Source: SPGG2 sp964194625 (GTDB taxonomy: Bacteria; Pseudomonadota; Gammaproteobacteria; Acidiferrobacterales; SPGG2). Taken from it: a stretch of 64,000 nucleotides of DNA. Shown in pieces: positions 17,487 to 26,488 of the stretch (within the stretch, counting starts at the first letter, position 1; each line of letters opens with the position of its first letter). The notes beneath the pieces are model-generated. The model did not search any database. It had not been told where the DNA came from and was given only the letters and a program-made list of their open reading frames with translations. Position numbers and translations under genes: made by a program. The stretch spans positions 1-64,000 of the forward strand of contig CAXMNC010000237.1 of assembly GCA_964194625.1 (NCBI GenBank). The letters are read 5' to 3'.

Positions 17487-19421
17487 ATGTCAAATAAAAA
17501 TAGCGCCTACCCGATTCTCGAATCAATAGATGTACCAGAGGATTTGCGTAGACTGCCGCTGTCTTCATTGGCGCCGCTCGCCAACGAAGTGCGTGAGTTC
17601 CTGATCGAATCCATTTCACAATGCGGCGGACACCTAGGTGCGGGCCTCGGTACGGTCGAGTTGACTATCGCGCTACACTATGTGTTCAACACGCCGGGCG
17701 ACCGCCTAGTTTGGGATGTCGGACACCAAGCCTACCCCCATAAGATCTTGACGGGCCGCCGGGATCGGCTGTGCACAATTCGCAAGAAGGGTGGTCTGGC
17801 ACCGTTCTTACGGCGCACCGAAAGTCCCTATGATAGTTTTGGCGCCGGTCACTCCAGTACGTCTATCAGCGCAGCCCTGGGCATGGCGATCGCAGCAGCA
17901 CACCATCAGCAGGATCGAAAAGTGGTTGCGATCATCGGTGACGGTGGCATGACCGCAGGGCTTGCGTACGAGGCACTCGATCATGGCGGTGATCTTAAGT
18001 CCGATGTGTTAGTGATCCTGAATCACAACGACATGTCGATATCCCCAAACGTCGCCGCACTTTCGAAATACCTCGCTCGCGTTTTGTCCGGCAAATTCTA
18101 CCGAACGATGCGTGCCAGCGGAGAAAAAGTTCTGCGACACAGTCAATCAATGTGGGAGTTAGCGCACCGCGCATCGCTGCATGTGAAAGGCATGGTGGTT
18201 CCTGGCACTTTGTTTGAGGAATTGGGGTTCGACTACTTCGGGCCCATCGATGGTCATGATCTGCCGACCCTGGTAAAGACGCTGAAGAATCTGCGTTCGC
18301 TTCCAGGTCCGCGCTTGCTGCACGTGGTAACGCGCAAGGGCAAAGGCTATGCACTTGCGGAGGCCGATCCGGTTAAGTATCACGGCGTCACTCCGTTTGA
18401 TCCAAAAGTTGGTATCGTCGGCGCTAAGTCCAAGAGTACGCCGACCTACACACAAGTGTTCGGCGAGTGGCTATGTGACATGGCTGAACAGGATGATCGT
18501 CTCGTAGGCATCACACCGGCGATGCGCGAGGGGTCAGGCCTTGTGGAATTTGAGAAGCGTTTTCCCGATCGTTATTTTGATGTCGGTATCGCTGAACAGC
18601 ATAGTGTGTGTTTTGCGGCAGGTCTCGCAGCTGACGGACTCAAGCCCGTCGTGGCCATTTACTCCACATTCCTACAGCGTGCTTACGATCAACTTATTCA
18701 TGATGTAGTCGTGCAGGATCTACCGGTGCTGCTGGCCATCGATCGCGCCGGTGTCGTAGGCCCCGATGGCGCGACCCACAATGGCAGTTATGATCTTTCC
18801 TATATGCGTTGTCTGCCTAACATGGTGATTATGGCACCGGCGGACGAAAACGAATGCCGCCAAATGCTCTACACCGGTTATCTATTGAATCAACCAGCTG
18901 CAGTTCGTTATCCACGAGGCAAAGGGCCGGGGGTTAAGGTAAGCAAAGAAATGACAGCGCTAACCATAGGCAAAGCCGAGGTCCGGCGTCATGGCCATAA
19001 CATCGCACTGTTGGCATTCGGCAGCATGCTGACCCCCGCGTTAGCCGTCGGCGAAATACTAGACGCGACCGTGATCAACATGCGATTTGTCAAACCGTTA
19101 GATCAAGAATTGGTATTGCAGCTTGCAGATACACATGAATTACTTGTGACTATCGAGGACAATGTAGTCGCCGGTGGTGCCGGCAGCGCCGTAAACGAAT
19201 GCCTTGTGGCATGTCCAAAGCAAACTGCGATTATGAATCTCGGATTACCTGATAAATTGATCGAGACTGGCACGCGAGAAGAGATGCTGGCTGAAGCCGG
19301 CGTTGACGAAGCAGGTATCTTGCATTCAATCGAAAAACGTTATCACCTATTGGCACCACACAAGCCGGTTGCCGGCGCGGTCGATCAAGCGGCTGCGACC
19401 ACCAGCCAGGCCGTCAATTAA
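17487..19421 (+). CDS. dxs: 1-deoxy-D-xylulose-5-phosphate synthase
   Basis: Thiamine-diphosphate enzyme joining pyruvate and glyceraldehyde 3-phosphate, the entry step of the MEP isoprenoid pathway. The 644-residue protein has the ThDP-binding GDGGMTAGLAYEALDHGG segment, the GHSSTSISAALGMA region and the transketolase-type pyrimidine domain with DVGIAEQHSVCFAAGLA. It is transcribed away from hpnH and ends convergently with ispG, so MEP genes flank the hopanoid cluster. That supports increased precursor supply for hopanoids; a second housekeeping dxs elsewhere cannot be excluded. The 3' end overlaps ispG by 8 bp. Confidence 0.97.
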   Translation: MSNKNSAYPILESIDVPEDLRRLPLSSLAPLANEVREFLIESISQCGGHLGAGLGTVELTIALHYVFNTPGDRLVWDVGHQAYPHKILTGRRDRLCTIRKKGGLAPFLRRTESPYDSFGAGHSSTSISAALGMAIAAAHHQQDRKVVAIIGDGGMTAGLAYEALDHGGDLKSDVLVILNHNDMSISPNVAALSKYLARVLSGKFYRTMRASGEKVLRHSQSMWELAHRASLHVKGMVVPGTLFEELGFDYFGPIDGHDLPTLVKTLKNLRSLPGPRLLHVVTRKGKGYALAEADPVKYHGVTPFDPKVGIVGAKSKSTPTYTQVFGEWLCDMAEQDDRLVGITPAMREGSGLVEFEKRFPDRYFDVGIAEQHSVCFAAGLAADGLKPVVAIYSTFLQRAYDQLIHDVVVQDLPVLLAIDRAGVVGPDGATHNGSYDLSYMRCLPNMVIMAPADENECRQMLYTGYLLNQPAAVRYPRGKGPGVKVSKEMTALTIGKAEVRRHGHNIALLAFGSMLTPALAVGEILDATVINMRFVKPLDQELVLQLADTHELLVTIEDNVVAGGAGSAVNECLVACPKQTAIMNLGLPDKLIETGTREEMLAEAGVDEAGILHSIEKRYHLLAPHKPVAGAVDQAAATTSQAVN

Positions 19422-20568
19422 TAGTAAGGGATGCTGCCTTCTTGGCAATTAAGGCGTCCAACTCCTGCTTTAGACGCGGCAGGATTTCATCATAGCGATA
19501 AGCACCCACGCGCTCGCCGCCACGCTTCAAATTAACAAAGTTAGGCCCACACCAAAGGCCAAGATCAGCATCGTCGGTCTCACCTGGCCCATTGACTCGA
19601 CAACCCATGACAGCAATGGTGATGGCATGTTGGATCGCGTATTCTGTCATTTTCTTTACTCGTTGTGCGAGATCGATAAAGGCCTCGTTTTCGACACGGG
19701 AACAACTCGGGCAGCTAATAATATTTAAAGTATCTTTTCCGTAATCGACGACGCTACGAACCCTGCCAGCGGCGATATCGGCGAGAATTTGACGACCCGC
19801 CGCTATCTCTTCGCCTTTACGCGGGTTGGGCAACGTTAACGATACGCGAATCGTATCACCGATTCCTCGACTGACCAGTTGTTCGAACGCGATCCGCGTC
19901 TTTATGACGCCATCAGGGGGAATGCCTGCTTCGGTTACACCTAGGTGTAGTGGTACATCGTTGCGTTCTGCCGCGAAACGCCTATTGACATCGATAACCT
20001 TTTGCGGGTCCGAGACTTTGAGTGATACGCAGTAACGTGTAAACCCCAGAGAGTCTAACAACGCGCAGTGCTCCAATGCGCTCTCTAGCATCGGCGAAAT
20101 AGAATCTCCCGGCTCATATTTCTCAAGCTTAGCAGGGTCTACTGAGCCACCGTTCACGCCAACGCGAAGCGCGCAGTCGTGCTCACCGGCTATATCCACG
20201 AGAAATCTGACCTTGTCTTGCCACGGCTTCTTGCGCTCGTGATGATACAGGTGTCCTGGATTGTAGCGAAGTTTGTCTACGTGCAGCGCCGCGTCTTTAG
20301 CAAGCCGATAGTTCTCTTGTAGGTCGACCGACAATGTAGCCGATGTTTGTTCGCGGATTCTTGCCAACGCAGCGACATCTTTACGATTGTCGACGGCAAT
20401 CCTAATAACATCGGCACCTGCTGCAACCAGTTCATTAACCTGGGTAACGGTGGCATCTATGTCTTGAGTGCGGGTGGCGCACATGCTTTGTACCGCGATG
20501 GGGTTGTTCGCACCGATGGTTGTGGCGCCGATGCGAACCGCGCGGGTGGGGTTGCGAGCTAGTTCCAC
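19414..20568 (-). CDS. ispG: 4-hydroxy-3-methylbut-2-en-1-yl diphosphate synthase
   Basis: Iron-sulfur enzyme converting MEcPP to HMBPP, the penultimate MEP step. The 384 residues contain the start RAVRIGATTIGANNPIAVQS, the TIM-barrel segment LRVGVNGGS, and the cluster cysteines in SCPSCSR and VMGCRVNGPGE. Length fits the short bacterial form without an inserted domain. It converges with dxs (8-bp overlap of coding ends) and lies 86 bp from the TonB-dependent receptor gene on its own strand. Confidence 0.97.
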   Translation of the reverse strand: MELARNPTRAVRIGATTIGANNPIAVQSMCATRTQDIDATVTQVNELVAAGADVIRIAVDNRKDVAALARIREQTSATLSVDLQENYRLAKDAALHVDKLRYNPGHLYHHERKKPWQDKVRFLVDIAGEHDCALRVGVNGGSVDPAKLEKYEPGDSISPMLESALEHCALLDSLGFTRYCVSLKVSDPQKVIDVNRRFAAERNDVPLHLGVTEAGIPPDGVIKTRIAFEQLVSRGIGDTIRVSLTLPNPRKGEEIAAGRQILADIAAGRVRSVVDYGKDTLNIISCPSCSRVENEAFIDLAQRVKKMTEYAIQHAITIAVMGCRVNGPGETDDADLGLWCGPNFVNLKRGGERVGAYRYDEILPRLKQELDALIAKKAASLTIN

Positions 20569-20654
20569 GATGATATCTCAGTATCCATGTTCGAGTAGAC
20601 CGGCGGTTAAGCTACTCGTTCCTGTATCAAGACGCAATCCCCGTTGCCCTAGGT

Positions 20655-22547
20655 CTAAAAGCTCGCGCGCGCACCAAATCGCAGGCGGATACCCGGTGCG
20701 GGAAACCCGACTGCCTCCTCGTAGTCGGTGTCGAACAGGTTGTCGATGGCAAACATGTAACGCCATTTGTCGCCAGTGCGCCAGAGCGCCGCTAGATCAG
20801 CACGTATGTAGTCATCCAGAACGCGATCACCGGTGGGAATCGATGAATCCGGAACTTCGCCAACGTAGAGCAGGGAAAACTGCAGATCAAGAAATGTGCG
20901 TGGACGCCAGCGAAGAGCCGAGCTGGCGCGCCATTCAGGGCGGTTTCGCAACTCTTCCTTAGTGCCCCTGATATCCGTGTCGACGTAGCTCACCTGGGCC
21001 GATAAATCTGTTTGAACGCTTGGTTTAATCGTAATCCCGGCCTCCAAGCCACGAAGGGTGATCTCCGATCGATTTACCAGAATCGGTGGCGGCCCCTCGT
21101 CAAAATCAACGGCATCATCAATGACGCTGGAAAACAATGAAATATTGGCGCTCGCGCCATTGCCGCCAATGGGGATGCGTAGACCGAACTCGGTGCTGCG
21201 ACTAGTTTCTGGCTTTAAATTTGGGTTACCGACGATCGGATTACCGAGTGCGAAGAAACTCGGCAGTTTGAACCCTTCCCCCCAATTGGCGTATAGCGTC
21301 TTCTTGCTCGAGGGCAATGTGTAGGCAATACCAATTCGTGCGCTCGTCTCAGAACTGAAATCCTCCGGCCGATCAACCCGTACCCCCGCTTGCAAAGAAA
21401 CGCCGGTGGAAAATCGATGATGAGCTTCTATGAAGGCAGCATTGCTATCGCGCCGCTGATCGAATGCGGTCGGCATCGGGACACCGCCAATGATCAAAGC
21501 CCCATCGCTCTCACCCTTTTCAGTTTCAAGCTCGGCCCCGAACGCCAATTGGAAACGCTCGCTGATCATCAGCCTGTTGCGCATGATCAGACTGGTGTGA
21601 CGGTAGCGGCTATCCGATGTATTTGGTGGAATGCCAAACGGGTCACGCAAACCGGGGGCGACACCGGGGGACTCAATGTCTCCGCGCCCGTCAAAAAACC
21701 TGAGTCCAATATCGTAGCTCCACCGATCGGAAGGAACATGTTGGTAGTTGACCCCGAGGGCGAATTCGTCGCTATCGCGTTCATCAACCTCGCGCAATAC
21801 CGCGAACTCGGGCCCGCCACTATCCTCGGGAAAGGACTCTAGGTGGCTATCGGCAACATACACCGTCGAACGTACTTCCATGACATTGGAAATGACATGA
21901 CTAACGTTGGCGTTGAAGGCCTTAGCGCGAAACGCGCTCCCCGGCACCGGATCTCCATTATCAGTACTAGAGACACTTAAGGCGTAGTCGGATTCGCCAT
22001 ACGCACCTTTGGCTCGCAAAAGCACACGACCATATCCGGAGCTGCCTGCCCAAAACTCAGCCTCTTCCGCTGACGGCTTGCCTCCCGAACGGGTAATGAT
22101 GTTGATTACACCACTTATCGCACCGGCACCGTGGATAACTGACACGGGCCCACGCACGATTTCGATGCGCTCGATATTGTCGATATCGAGGGTCGCGAAA
22201 TCGAAAGACCCACCACGAGTATTGGTTGGATCATTCACCCTAACGCCGTCAAGTAGGACGAGGGTAAAGTTCGGGTCACCGCCGCGCACATAGACCGAAC
22301 TAACACTGCCGCGCCCACCCGGCTGGTCGATGTGTACACCCGGCACTCGTCGCAAGAGGTCGGTCATATTACGTGCCTGGGCCGCCTCGATTTGCTCACG
22401 ACTTATTACCGTTACGCTTGACGACACCTGTGTGGGCTCAACCGGCGTTAGGGTGGCAGTTACCACCACCGGTTCGAGGATCACGGCAGAATTGCTTTCG
22501 GATGGGTGTTCCTCAGCCCAAGCGTGGATAGAGGTTACCCCCACCAA
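20655..22547 (-). CDS. TonB-dependent outer membrane receptor, BtuB-like
   Basis: Imports a scarce ligand (cobalamin or a metal complex are possibilities) across the outer membrane using TonB energy. The mature N-terminus has a TonB-box-like PVVVTATLTP, then a plug domain with LLRRVPGVHI, VYVRGGDPNFTLVLLDGVRV and RGPVSVIHGAGAISGVINI. A 22-strand-type barrel follows, ending in a terminal Phe. The TTG start at 22547 leaves only a stub signal peptide; the frame stays open upstream with a hydrophobic stretch ending AWA-EE. The real start may therefore be a CTG near 22589, two bases after the stop of the DsbA-family gene. The ligand cannot be decided from sequence alone. Confidence 0.9.
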   Translation of the reverse strand: MVGVTSIHAWAEEHPSESNSAVILEPVVVTATLTPVEPTQVSSSVTVISREQIEAAQARNMTDLLRRVPGVHIDQPGGRGSVSSVYVRGGDPNFTLVLLDGVRVNDPTNTRGGSFDFATLDIDNIERIEIVRGPVSVIHGAGAISGVINIITRSGGKPSAEEAEFWAGSSGYGRVLLRAKGAYGESDYALSVSSTDNGDPVPGSAFRAKAFNANVSHVISNVMEVRSTVYVADSHLESFPEDSGGPEFAVLREVDERDSDEFALGVNYQHVPSDRWSYDIGLRFFDGRGDIESPGVAPGLRDPFGIPPNTSDSRYRHTSLIMRNRLMISERFQLAFGAELETEKGESDGALIIGGVPMPTAFDQRRDSNAAFIEAHHRFSTGVSLQAGVRVDRPEDFSSETSARIGIAYTLPSSKKTLYANWGEGFKLPSFFALGNPIVGNPNLKPETSRSTEFGLRIPIGGNGASANISLFSSVIDDAVDFDEGPPPILVNRSEITLRGLEAGITIKPSVQTDLSAQVSYVDTDIRGTKEELRNRPEWRASSALRWRPRTFLDLQFSLLYVGEVPDSSIPTGDRVLDDYIRADLAALWRTGDKWRYMFAIDNLFDTDYEEAVGFPAPGIRLRFGARASF

Positions 22548-22591
22548 TGCGAGCGGAACGGAGATTGAGTAGATAGTCGACAGATGCAGGG

Positions 22592-23215
22592 TTAGGCGGT
22601 CCTGATGGCGTACGCAGCAGCATCGCGTAGGACGGTTGTAGGCACCGCGCCCATAAGCGCCCGCTTGTCGAACACGAAGGCAGGGGTACCGGTTATCCCT
22701 AATTGGCCAGCCATGGCCAGGTTTGACTGCAGGCGCTTCTCATAGTGTTGCTCTTGCCAGGCGCGTGCTACCGTATCTTTTGGGACATTTGCTTGCCGTG
22801 CCAGCATGCGTAAGACGTTTTCATCGCCAATGTTTTGACCTTCACCTAAATAGGCCTCAAACAATCGGTCATGCAACCGATAGAAAACCTCATTACTGAC
22901 CTCCTTTGCTGCCTCCGCTAGTAGCAGCGCCTTATGCGAATTAGTGGTAAATGTCCGCTCGGCAATAAGCAGGCCCTCTTCGATCGCCATCTGCTTTAGG
23001 TTCGCCATCATGTGCTGCCACTGTTCCGGCGGATATCCTAGTTCCTCCACCGGCCGCCCCGCCGTCGGATTGTCGGGGTGAATCTCCATAAACACCCAAT
23101 TGACGCGCATGTCGAAATCCTTCTGAAGGCTGCGCAGTCTTGCAGAGCCCACGTAACAGAACGGACAGATGTAGTCCGAGAATACTGTCACCAATAGTTC
23201 GGGCTTATCGGCCAC
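22592..23215 (-). CDS. DsbA-family thioredoxin-fold oxidoreductase (FrnE-like)
   Basis: A 207-residue protein of the 2-hydroxychromene-2-carboxylate isomerase/FrnE branch of the DsbA family. The redox motif CPFC lies in FSDYICPFCYVGSARL, and the C-terminus has GITGTPAFVFDKR with the cis-Pro loop. No signal peptide is seen, so it is cytosolic. I choose GTG at 23215 because AAAGG lies seven bases upstream and it begins just after the preceding stop. An ATG at 23278 would overlap the upstream gene by 53 bases and add an unconserved leader. Probably a thiol-disulfide exchange protein; substrate unknown. Confidence 0.85.
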   Translation of the reverse strand: MADKPELLVTVFSDYICPFCYVGSARLRSLQKDFDMRVNWVFMEIHPDNPTAGRPVEELGYPPEQWQHMMANLKQMAIEEGLLIAERTFTTNSHKALLLAEAAKEVSNEVFYRLHDRLFEAYLGEGQNIGDENVLRMLARQANVPKDTVARAWQEQHYEKRLQSNLAMAGQLGITGTPAFVFDKRALMGAVPTTVLRDAAAYAIRTA

Positions 23216-23225
23216 GCCTATGCCT

Positions 23226-24080
23226 TTAAGTGGGCCGATTGGGGCGCCGATTAATGGCGTAGCTCCCGACCTTGCCAACGAACGGGAGAATTAACATCCA
23301 ATGCAGGCGCGTAACCTTGGTGTCACGGTACTGCGTGAGCCCAATCGTCATATCGTCGTGACCGGCAGCCGGCTGATCTCGATAAGTGCCGAAAATACGG
23401 TCCCACCAAGGTAGGTTGAAACCAAAATTGCTGTTGGTCTCATGTGCAACGACTGAATGGTGCACGCGGTGCATGTCCGGCGTAACAATAAGTAGTCGTA
23501 GATAGCGGTCAAGATTTATCGGCAGACGCACATTGCCGTGGTTAAACAATGAAGTCCCGTTTAATGCGACTTCAAAGATCACCACCGCCACCGCGGGTGG
23601 CCCTAAGATCATGACTAGCGCCATTTTTATGCACATCGAAAGGATTATTTCTATTGTATGGAAGCGGACACCCGTAGTGACGTCGAAGTCCAAGTCCGCA
23701 TGATGGACCATATGCAAACGCCAGAACATCGGTATCGCGTGAAACATGACATGCTGCAAATAAATCGCCAGATCTAACAACAACACGGCCAAAAAAATCG
23801 CAAACCAATGGGGCAGCATAACATTGTTCAACAGACCCCAGCCCCTTTCCTCCGCTAATAACGCCAGACCCACCGCTAGGATCGGTACTCCAAATATTTG
23901 GAGGGCACGCAATACAATTGTATTGATAGCAACCAAGCCCAGGTTGCTAAACCAGCGTATCGATCGGGCGACGGTGGGACGACGACGTGGTGCAAGATGC
24001 TCCCAAATCGCCATTAGTACCAAGATGCCAAAGAAGAATCCGAGCCTCACGGCAGGCTCGTGCTCCATAACAAGATTCAT
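23226..24080 (-). CDS. Fatty acid hydroxylase/sterol desaturase family membrane protein
   Basis: Di-iron membrane oxygenase family. The 284 residues include several transmembrane helices and the diagnostic histidine boxes HX3H (His110-His114), HX2HH (His123, His126, His127) and a C-terminal HX2HH (His204, His207, His208). Such enzymes hydroxylate or desaturate lipids including sterols and fatty acids. It lies three genes beyond the hopanoid/MEP cluster, so a hopanoid or fatty acid substrate are both plausible, and neither is shown. It is followed closely by the DsbA-family gene and the TonB receptor, suggesting one transcript. Confidence 0.88.
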   Translation of the reverse strand: MNLVMEHEPAVRLGFFFGILVLMAIWEHLAPRRRPTVARSIRWFSNLGLVAINTIVLRALQIFGVPILAVGLALLAEERGWGLLNNVMLPHWFAIFLAVLLLDLAIYLQHVMFHAIPMFWRLHMVHHADLDFDVTTGVRFHTIEIILSMCIKMALVMILGPPAVAVVIFEVALNGTSLFNHGNVRLPINLDRYLRLLIVTPDMHRVHHSVVAHETNSNFGFNLPWWDRIFGTYRDQPAAGHDDMTIGLTQYRDTKVTRLHWMLILPFVGKVGSYAINRRPNRPT

Positions 24081-24130
24081 GGAGTACCTATGCTAGCGGC
24101 TAGTATGCGCTGCGTGTTCCCGCAAACCAA

Positions 24131-24688
24131 TTAACGTTCGCCATCACGCTGCTGTTCAGGAGTATACAGCACCAGATCATCGACTCGACTAGCCAAGGGA
24201 TCGTGGTTTTCCGATTCGGCGGGCTTAGGACTCGCGGTCTCTCGCGCAAGGATCTGATGACAAGCGTCACGGAACGTCGAAATCACTTCTTCGCTACGAG
24301 AGTCGCGCGCCAGCTTCGCCGTTTCGTCAATGGCTCGAATCAGACCCGCCTTGGTGTCGGGGGCCTGTTGCATTGCCCTCAGACCCTCGGTCACAACCAT
24401 GCCTAAGGTCAGCACTGCTTGTTTTATCAACGTGGCCTTTAGCGGCGTAAGTGGTAAAGTCAGGTCTAAACCGCTCACCGTAGGTCGGATGTATCCATCG
24501 TCAGCCAGAGATTTTAAAGTAGGTGCGATGTTTCCTAGGCCCGCGCATTTTCGCTGTAGGTTGGCAACCGTCGACGTGTCATCGACAAGAATCAGAACAG
24601 TGCGGAGTCTTTGACGCAGGCCGAAACTTCTGGTTGCAAGTTCGTGCTCGCCCTTTCGGGTCTTTGCAAAAACGATCCTTCTATCCAT
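24131..24688 (-). CDS. Conserved hypothetical protein with winged-helix-like N-terminus
   Basis: I recognise no assigned function. The 185-residue protein begins IVFAKTRKGEHELATRSFGL then RQRLRTVLILVDDTSTV, a pattern I associate with a family of uncharacterised proteobacterial proteins whose N-terminus looks like a winged-helix domain. The second half is helical and the tail acidic and Pro/Ser-rich. No signal peptide or membrane segment. It is probably co-transcribed with the desaturase-family gene 50 bp downstream. A purine-rich GAGGG touches the ATG. Confidence 0.7.
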   Translation of the reverse strand: MDRRIVFAKTRKGEHELATRSFGLRQRLRTVLILVDDTSTVANLQRKCAGLGNIAPTLKSLADDGYIRPTVSGLDLTLPLTPLKATLIKQAVLTLGMVVTEGLRAMQQAPDTKAGLIRAIDETAKLARDSRSEEVISTFRDACHQILARETASPKPAESENHDPLASRVDDLVLYTPEQQRDGER

Positions 24689-24947
24689 CCCTCTGGTCCC
24701 AAGCTATCTCCACCCGAGACGCTGGTTAGCATTACCCGCGCCCGTGATGGGGTGTGCCAACAAAACCGCAATCCCCTATCAAATATGTGGCTTAATCGCC
24801 CCCACCGCGCGCCATCGAAGTGCGACATCTGATGACATTCTGTCGCCCAGCGTCCATGTCCCAAGTCTCTTACGGCTGTTCCTAGATAACACCAAATGAC
24901 GCGAAACCGCTGATTATTAGCTGTTTTTTGGTACGTTGCAAGGGATA

Positions 24948-24963
24948 TGGCAAGAATCTTGCT
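24948..24963 (+). promoter_or_regulatory. Candidate sigma-54 promoter for the Sel1-repeat gene
   Basis: TGGCAAGAATCTTGCT matches the sigma-54 consensus TGGCACG-N4-TTGCW with one mismatch; the -24 GG and -12 GC are exactly spaced. It points toward the gene starting at 25046, predicting a start near 24974 and a leader of about 70 bases. Enhancer sites cannot be assigned by eye. The rest of the 357-base gap (24689-25045) shows nothing else firm. Confidence 0.6.
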
Positions 24964-25045
24964 TAGTATTTGTCTTGGTTAGCCGACACACCTGTAAGTG
25001 TCATCAGTGTGGCCATTTCGGCACCTGGCACCAAGTGAGGTCAAG

Positions 25046-25870
25046 ATGTACAGATTAAGGGCAAGCGCGAACACAACGGCTCGGGAATGCAGGGCATCGG
25101 ACAAGCCCCTGCTCGGGATATCATCTTTCGGTGGACTCGTTCTGGCCCTGGCATGTATTTTTACCTCCGCCGCCAGCCACGCGAGCCTAGCTTTCACCAA
25201 CGACTTAACGGCGCCGGCACATGAGACAGCCTTAACTGCCAGGCACATCAGCCTTGAAAATCTGACCAAAGATATCCGATCTACTGGCCTATCGGCGCAC
25301 CGCTTTAGGCAAGCCGAAACGGCGTTAGAACAAGAACAATACGAGCAAGCGGCACTGCGGCTGCAGCTATTGGCCCTACAAGGCCATCAGAACGCTCAGT
25401 TCCTGATGGGCCTGGTGTACGGCAATGATCTCGGCGTGGGATCCGACCCGAAACAGGCGATCCACTGGTACGAATTGGCAGCGCAACAGGGTCATATTGA
25501 GGCGCAATACAATTTGGGTGTCGCTTACTCGACCGGTAAAGGGGTCAACCTTGACAACGTAAAGGCCGCCGGTTGGTGGCGCAAAGCCGCCGTGCAGGGT
25601 AACACCGATGCGCAGTTCAATCTCGGCTTGTTGTATGCCCAGGGTCAGGGTGTCGTTAAGAATCTGATGGAGGCAGCGAGATGGTGGTTTCAGGCCGCCT
25701 CGCATGGCGACCCCGCCGCCCAGTACGCCTTGGGCCTAATGTACGTCAGGGGCGAAGGGGTCTCCCAGGACCTCAACGCAGCAGTTAAGTGGTGGTTTCT
25801 GGCCGCAAGCCAAGGCTTCGAACGTGCACAAGACGCCTTGCAGATGTTGCAAACGCTGACCACCGAATAG
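25046..25870 (+). CDS. Exported Sel1-repeat (TPR-like) protein
   Basis: A 274-residue protein with a hydrophobic segment around residues 22-47 ending in SHA-S, taken as a long signal peptide or anchor. From about residue 90 it has four to five 36-residue Sel1-like repeats, such as AQYNLGVAYSTGKGV, AQFNLGLLYAQGQGV and AQYALGLMYVRGEGV. Such repeats mediate protein-protein contacts. The start at 25046 has GAGG five bases upstream; the GTG 48 bases earlier has no such signal. A sigma-54-like promoter lies 83 bp upstream, suggesting regulated expression. The partner is unknown. Confidence 0.82.
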   Translation: MYRLRASANTTARECRASDKPLLGISSFGGLVLALACIFTSAASHASLAFTNDLTAPAHETALTARHISLENLTKDIRSTGLSAHRFRQAETALEQEQYEQAALRLQLLALQGHQNAQFLMGLVYGNDLGVGSDPKQAIHWYELAAQQGHIEAQYNLGVAYSTGKGVNLDNVKAAGWWRKAAVQGNTDAQFNLGLLYAQGQGVVKNLMEAARWWFQAASHGDPAAQYALGLMYVRGEGVSQDLNAAVKWWFLAASQGFERAQDALQMLQTLTTE

Positions 25871-25948
25871 AAAGGCTAAGCGTCTCCTCTCCCGTTCATG
25901 CTTCCAGTGCCGGTGCGTCCGGTAGTGGTAACCGTGTGTCTGAAGTAG

Positions 25949-26488
25949 CTACGACCATTGCGTAGTCAGCAGCAGACTGCCTTGCAAGACCAGCCAGGCG
26001 TAGAGGCCGGCTACCACATCGTCCAACATTGTCCCTAAACCGCCACGTACCCTATGCTCTAGGTGTCTTATCGGAAACGGCTTCCAGATATCGAATAATC
26101 GGAACAGACCGAACCCTACGACCACCCACACCCAGTGCACGGGAACCAGGAACATGGTGACTAGGTAACCGACAATCTCGTCCCAGACGACAGCAGGATG
26201 GTCGTAGATCGCGAACTGTCGCTCGGCTTGCCGACACATTGCCACCCCCAGCGCGAATAGCAGTGTTACAACAGCAGCATAAATCGCGGGCTGTAAGGGC
26301 GCGATGAACAGATAGATAGGAATTGCGACTAGCGTTCCTGCGGTTCCGGGTGCATACGGGATCAGGCCGGCCCCAAAACCCGTCACCGCAAGCAAAACCG
26401 GATTCTTCCATACGCGGCGACCAAGCCTATCACGCGATAGGCCGACGTTGCCCCGAGCTTCTTGCTCAGTCGGCGGTGAAATGCTCAT
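25949..26488 (-). CDS. pgpA: Phosphatidylglycerophosphatase A
   Basis: Dephosphorylates phosphatidylglycerophosphate to phosphatidylglycerol in the inner membrane. The 179-residue protein shows FGAGLIPYAPGTAGTLVAIP, VWDEIVGYLVT, LFRLFDIWKPFPI and GGLGTMLDDVVAGLYAW, the conserved PgpA blocks, with three to four membrane segments. The ATG at 26488 overlaps the end of thiL by 23 bases; a GTG at 26518 would extend the overlap without conserved residues. It ends the riboflavin/thiamine operon, its usual place in gammaproteobacteria. Confidence 0.95.
   Translation of the reverse strand: MSISPPTEQEARGNVGLSRDRLGRRVWKNPVLLAVTGFGAGLIPYAPGTAGTLVAIPIYLFIAPLQPAIYAAVVTLLFALGVAMCRQAERQFAIYDHPAVVWDEIVGYLVTMFLVPVHWVWVVVGFGLFRLFDIWKPFPIRHLEHRVRGGLGTMLDDVVAGLYAWLVLQGSLLLTTQWS

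Noticed and set aside
20569..20654. Terminator between the TonB receptor and ispG from CGAGTAG/CTACTCG
   Set aside because: The stem is 7 bp with a long loop and no T-tract on either strand.
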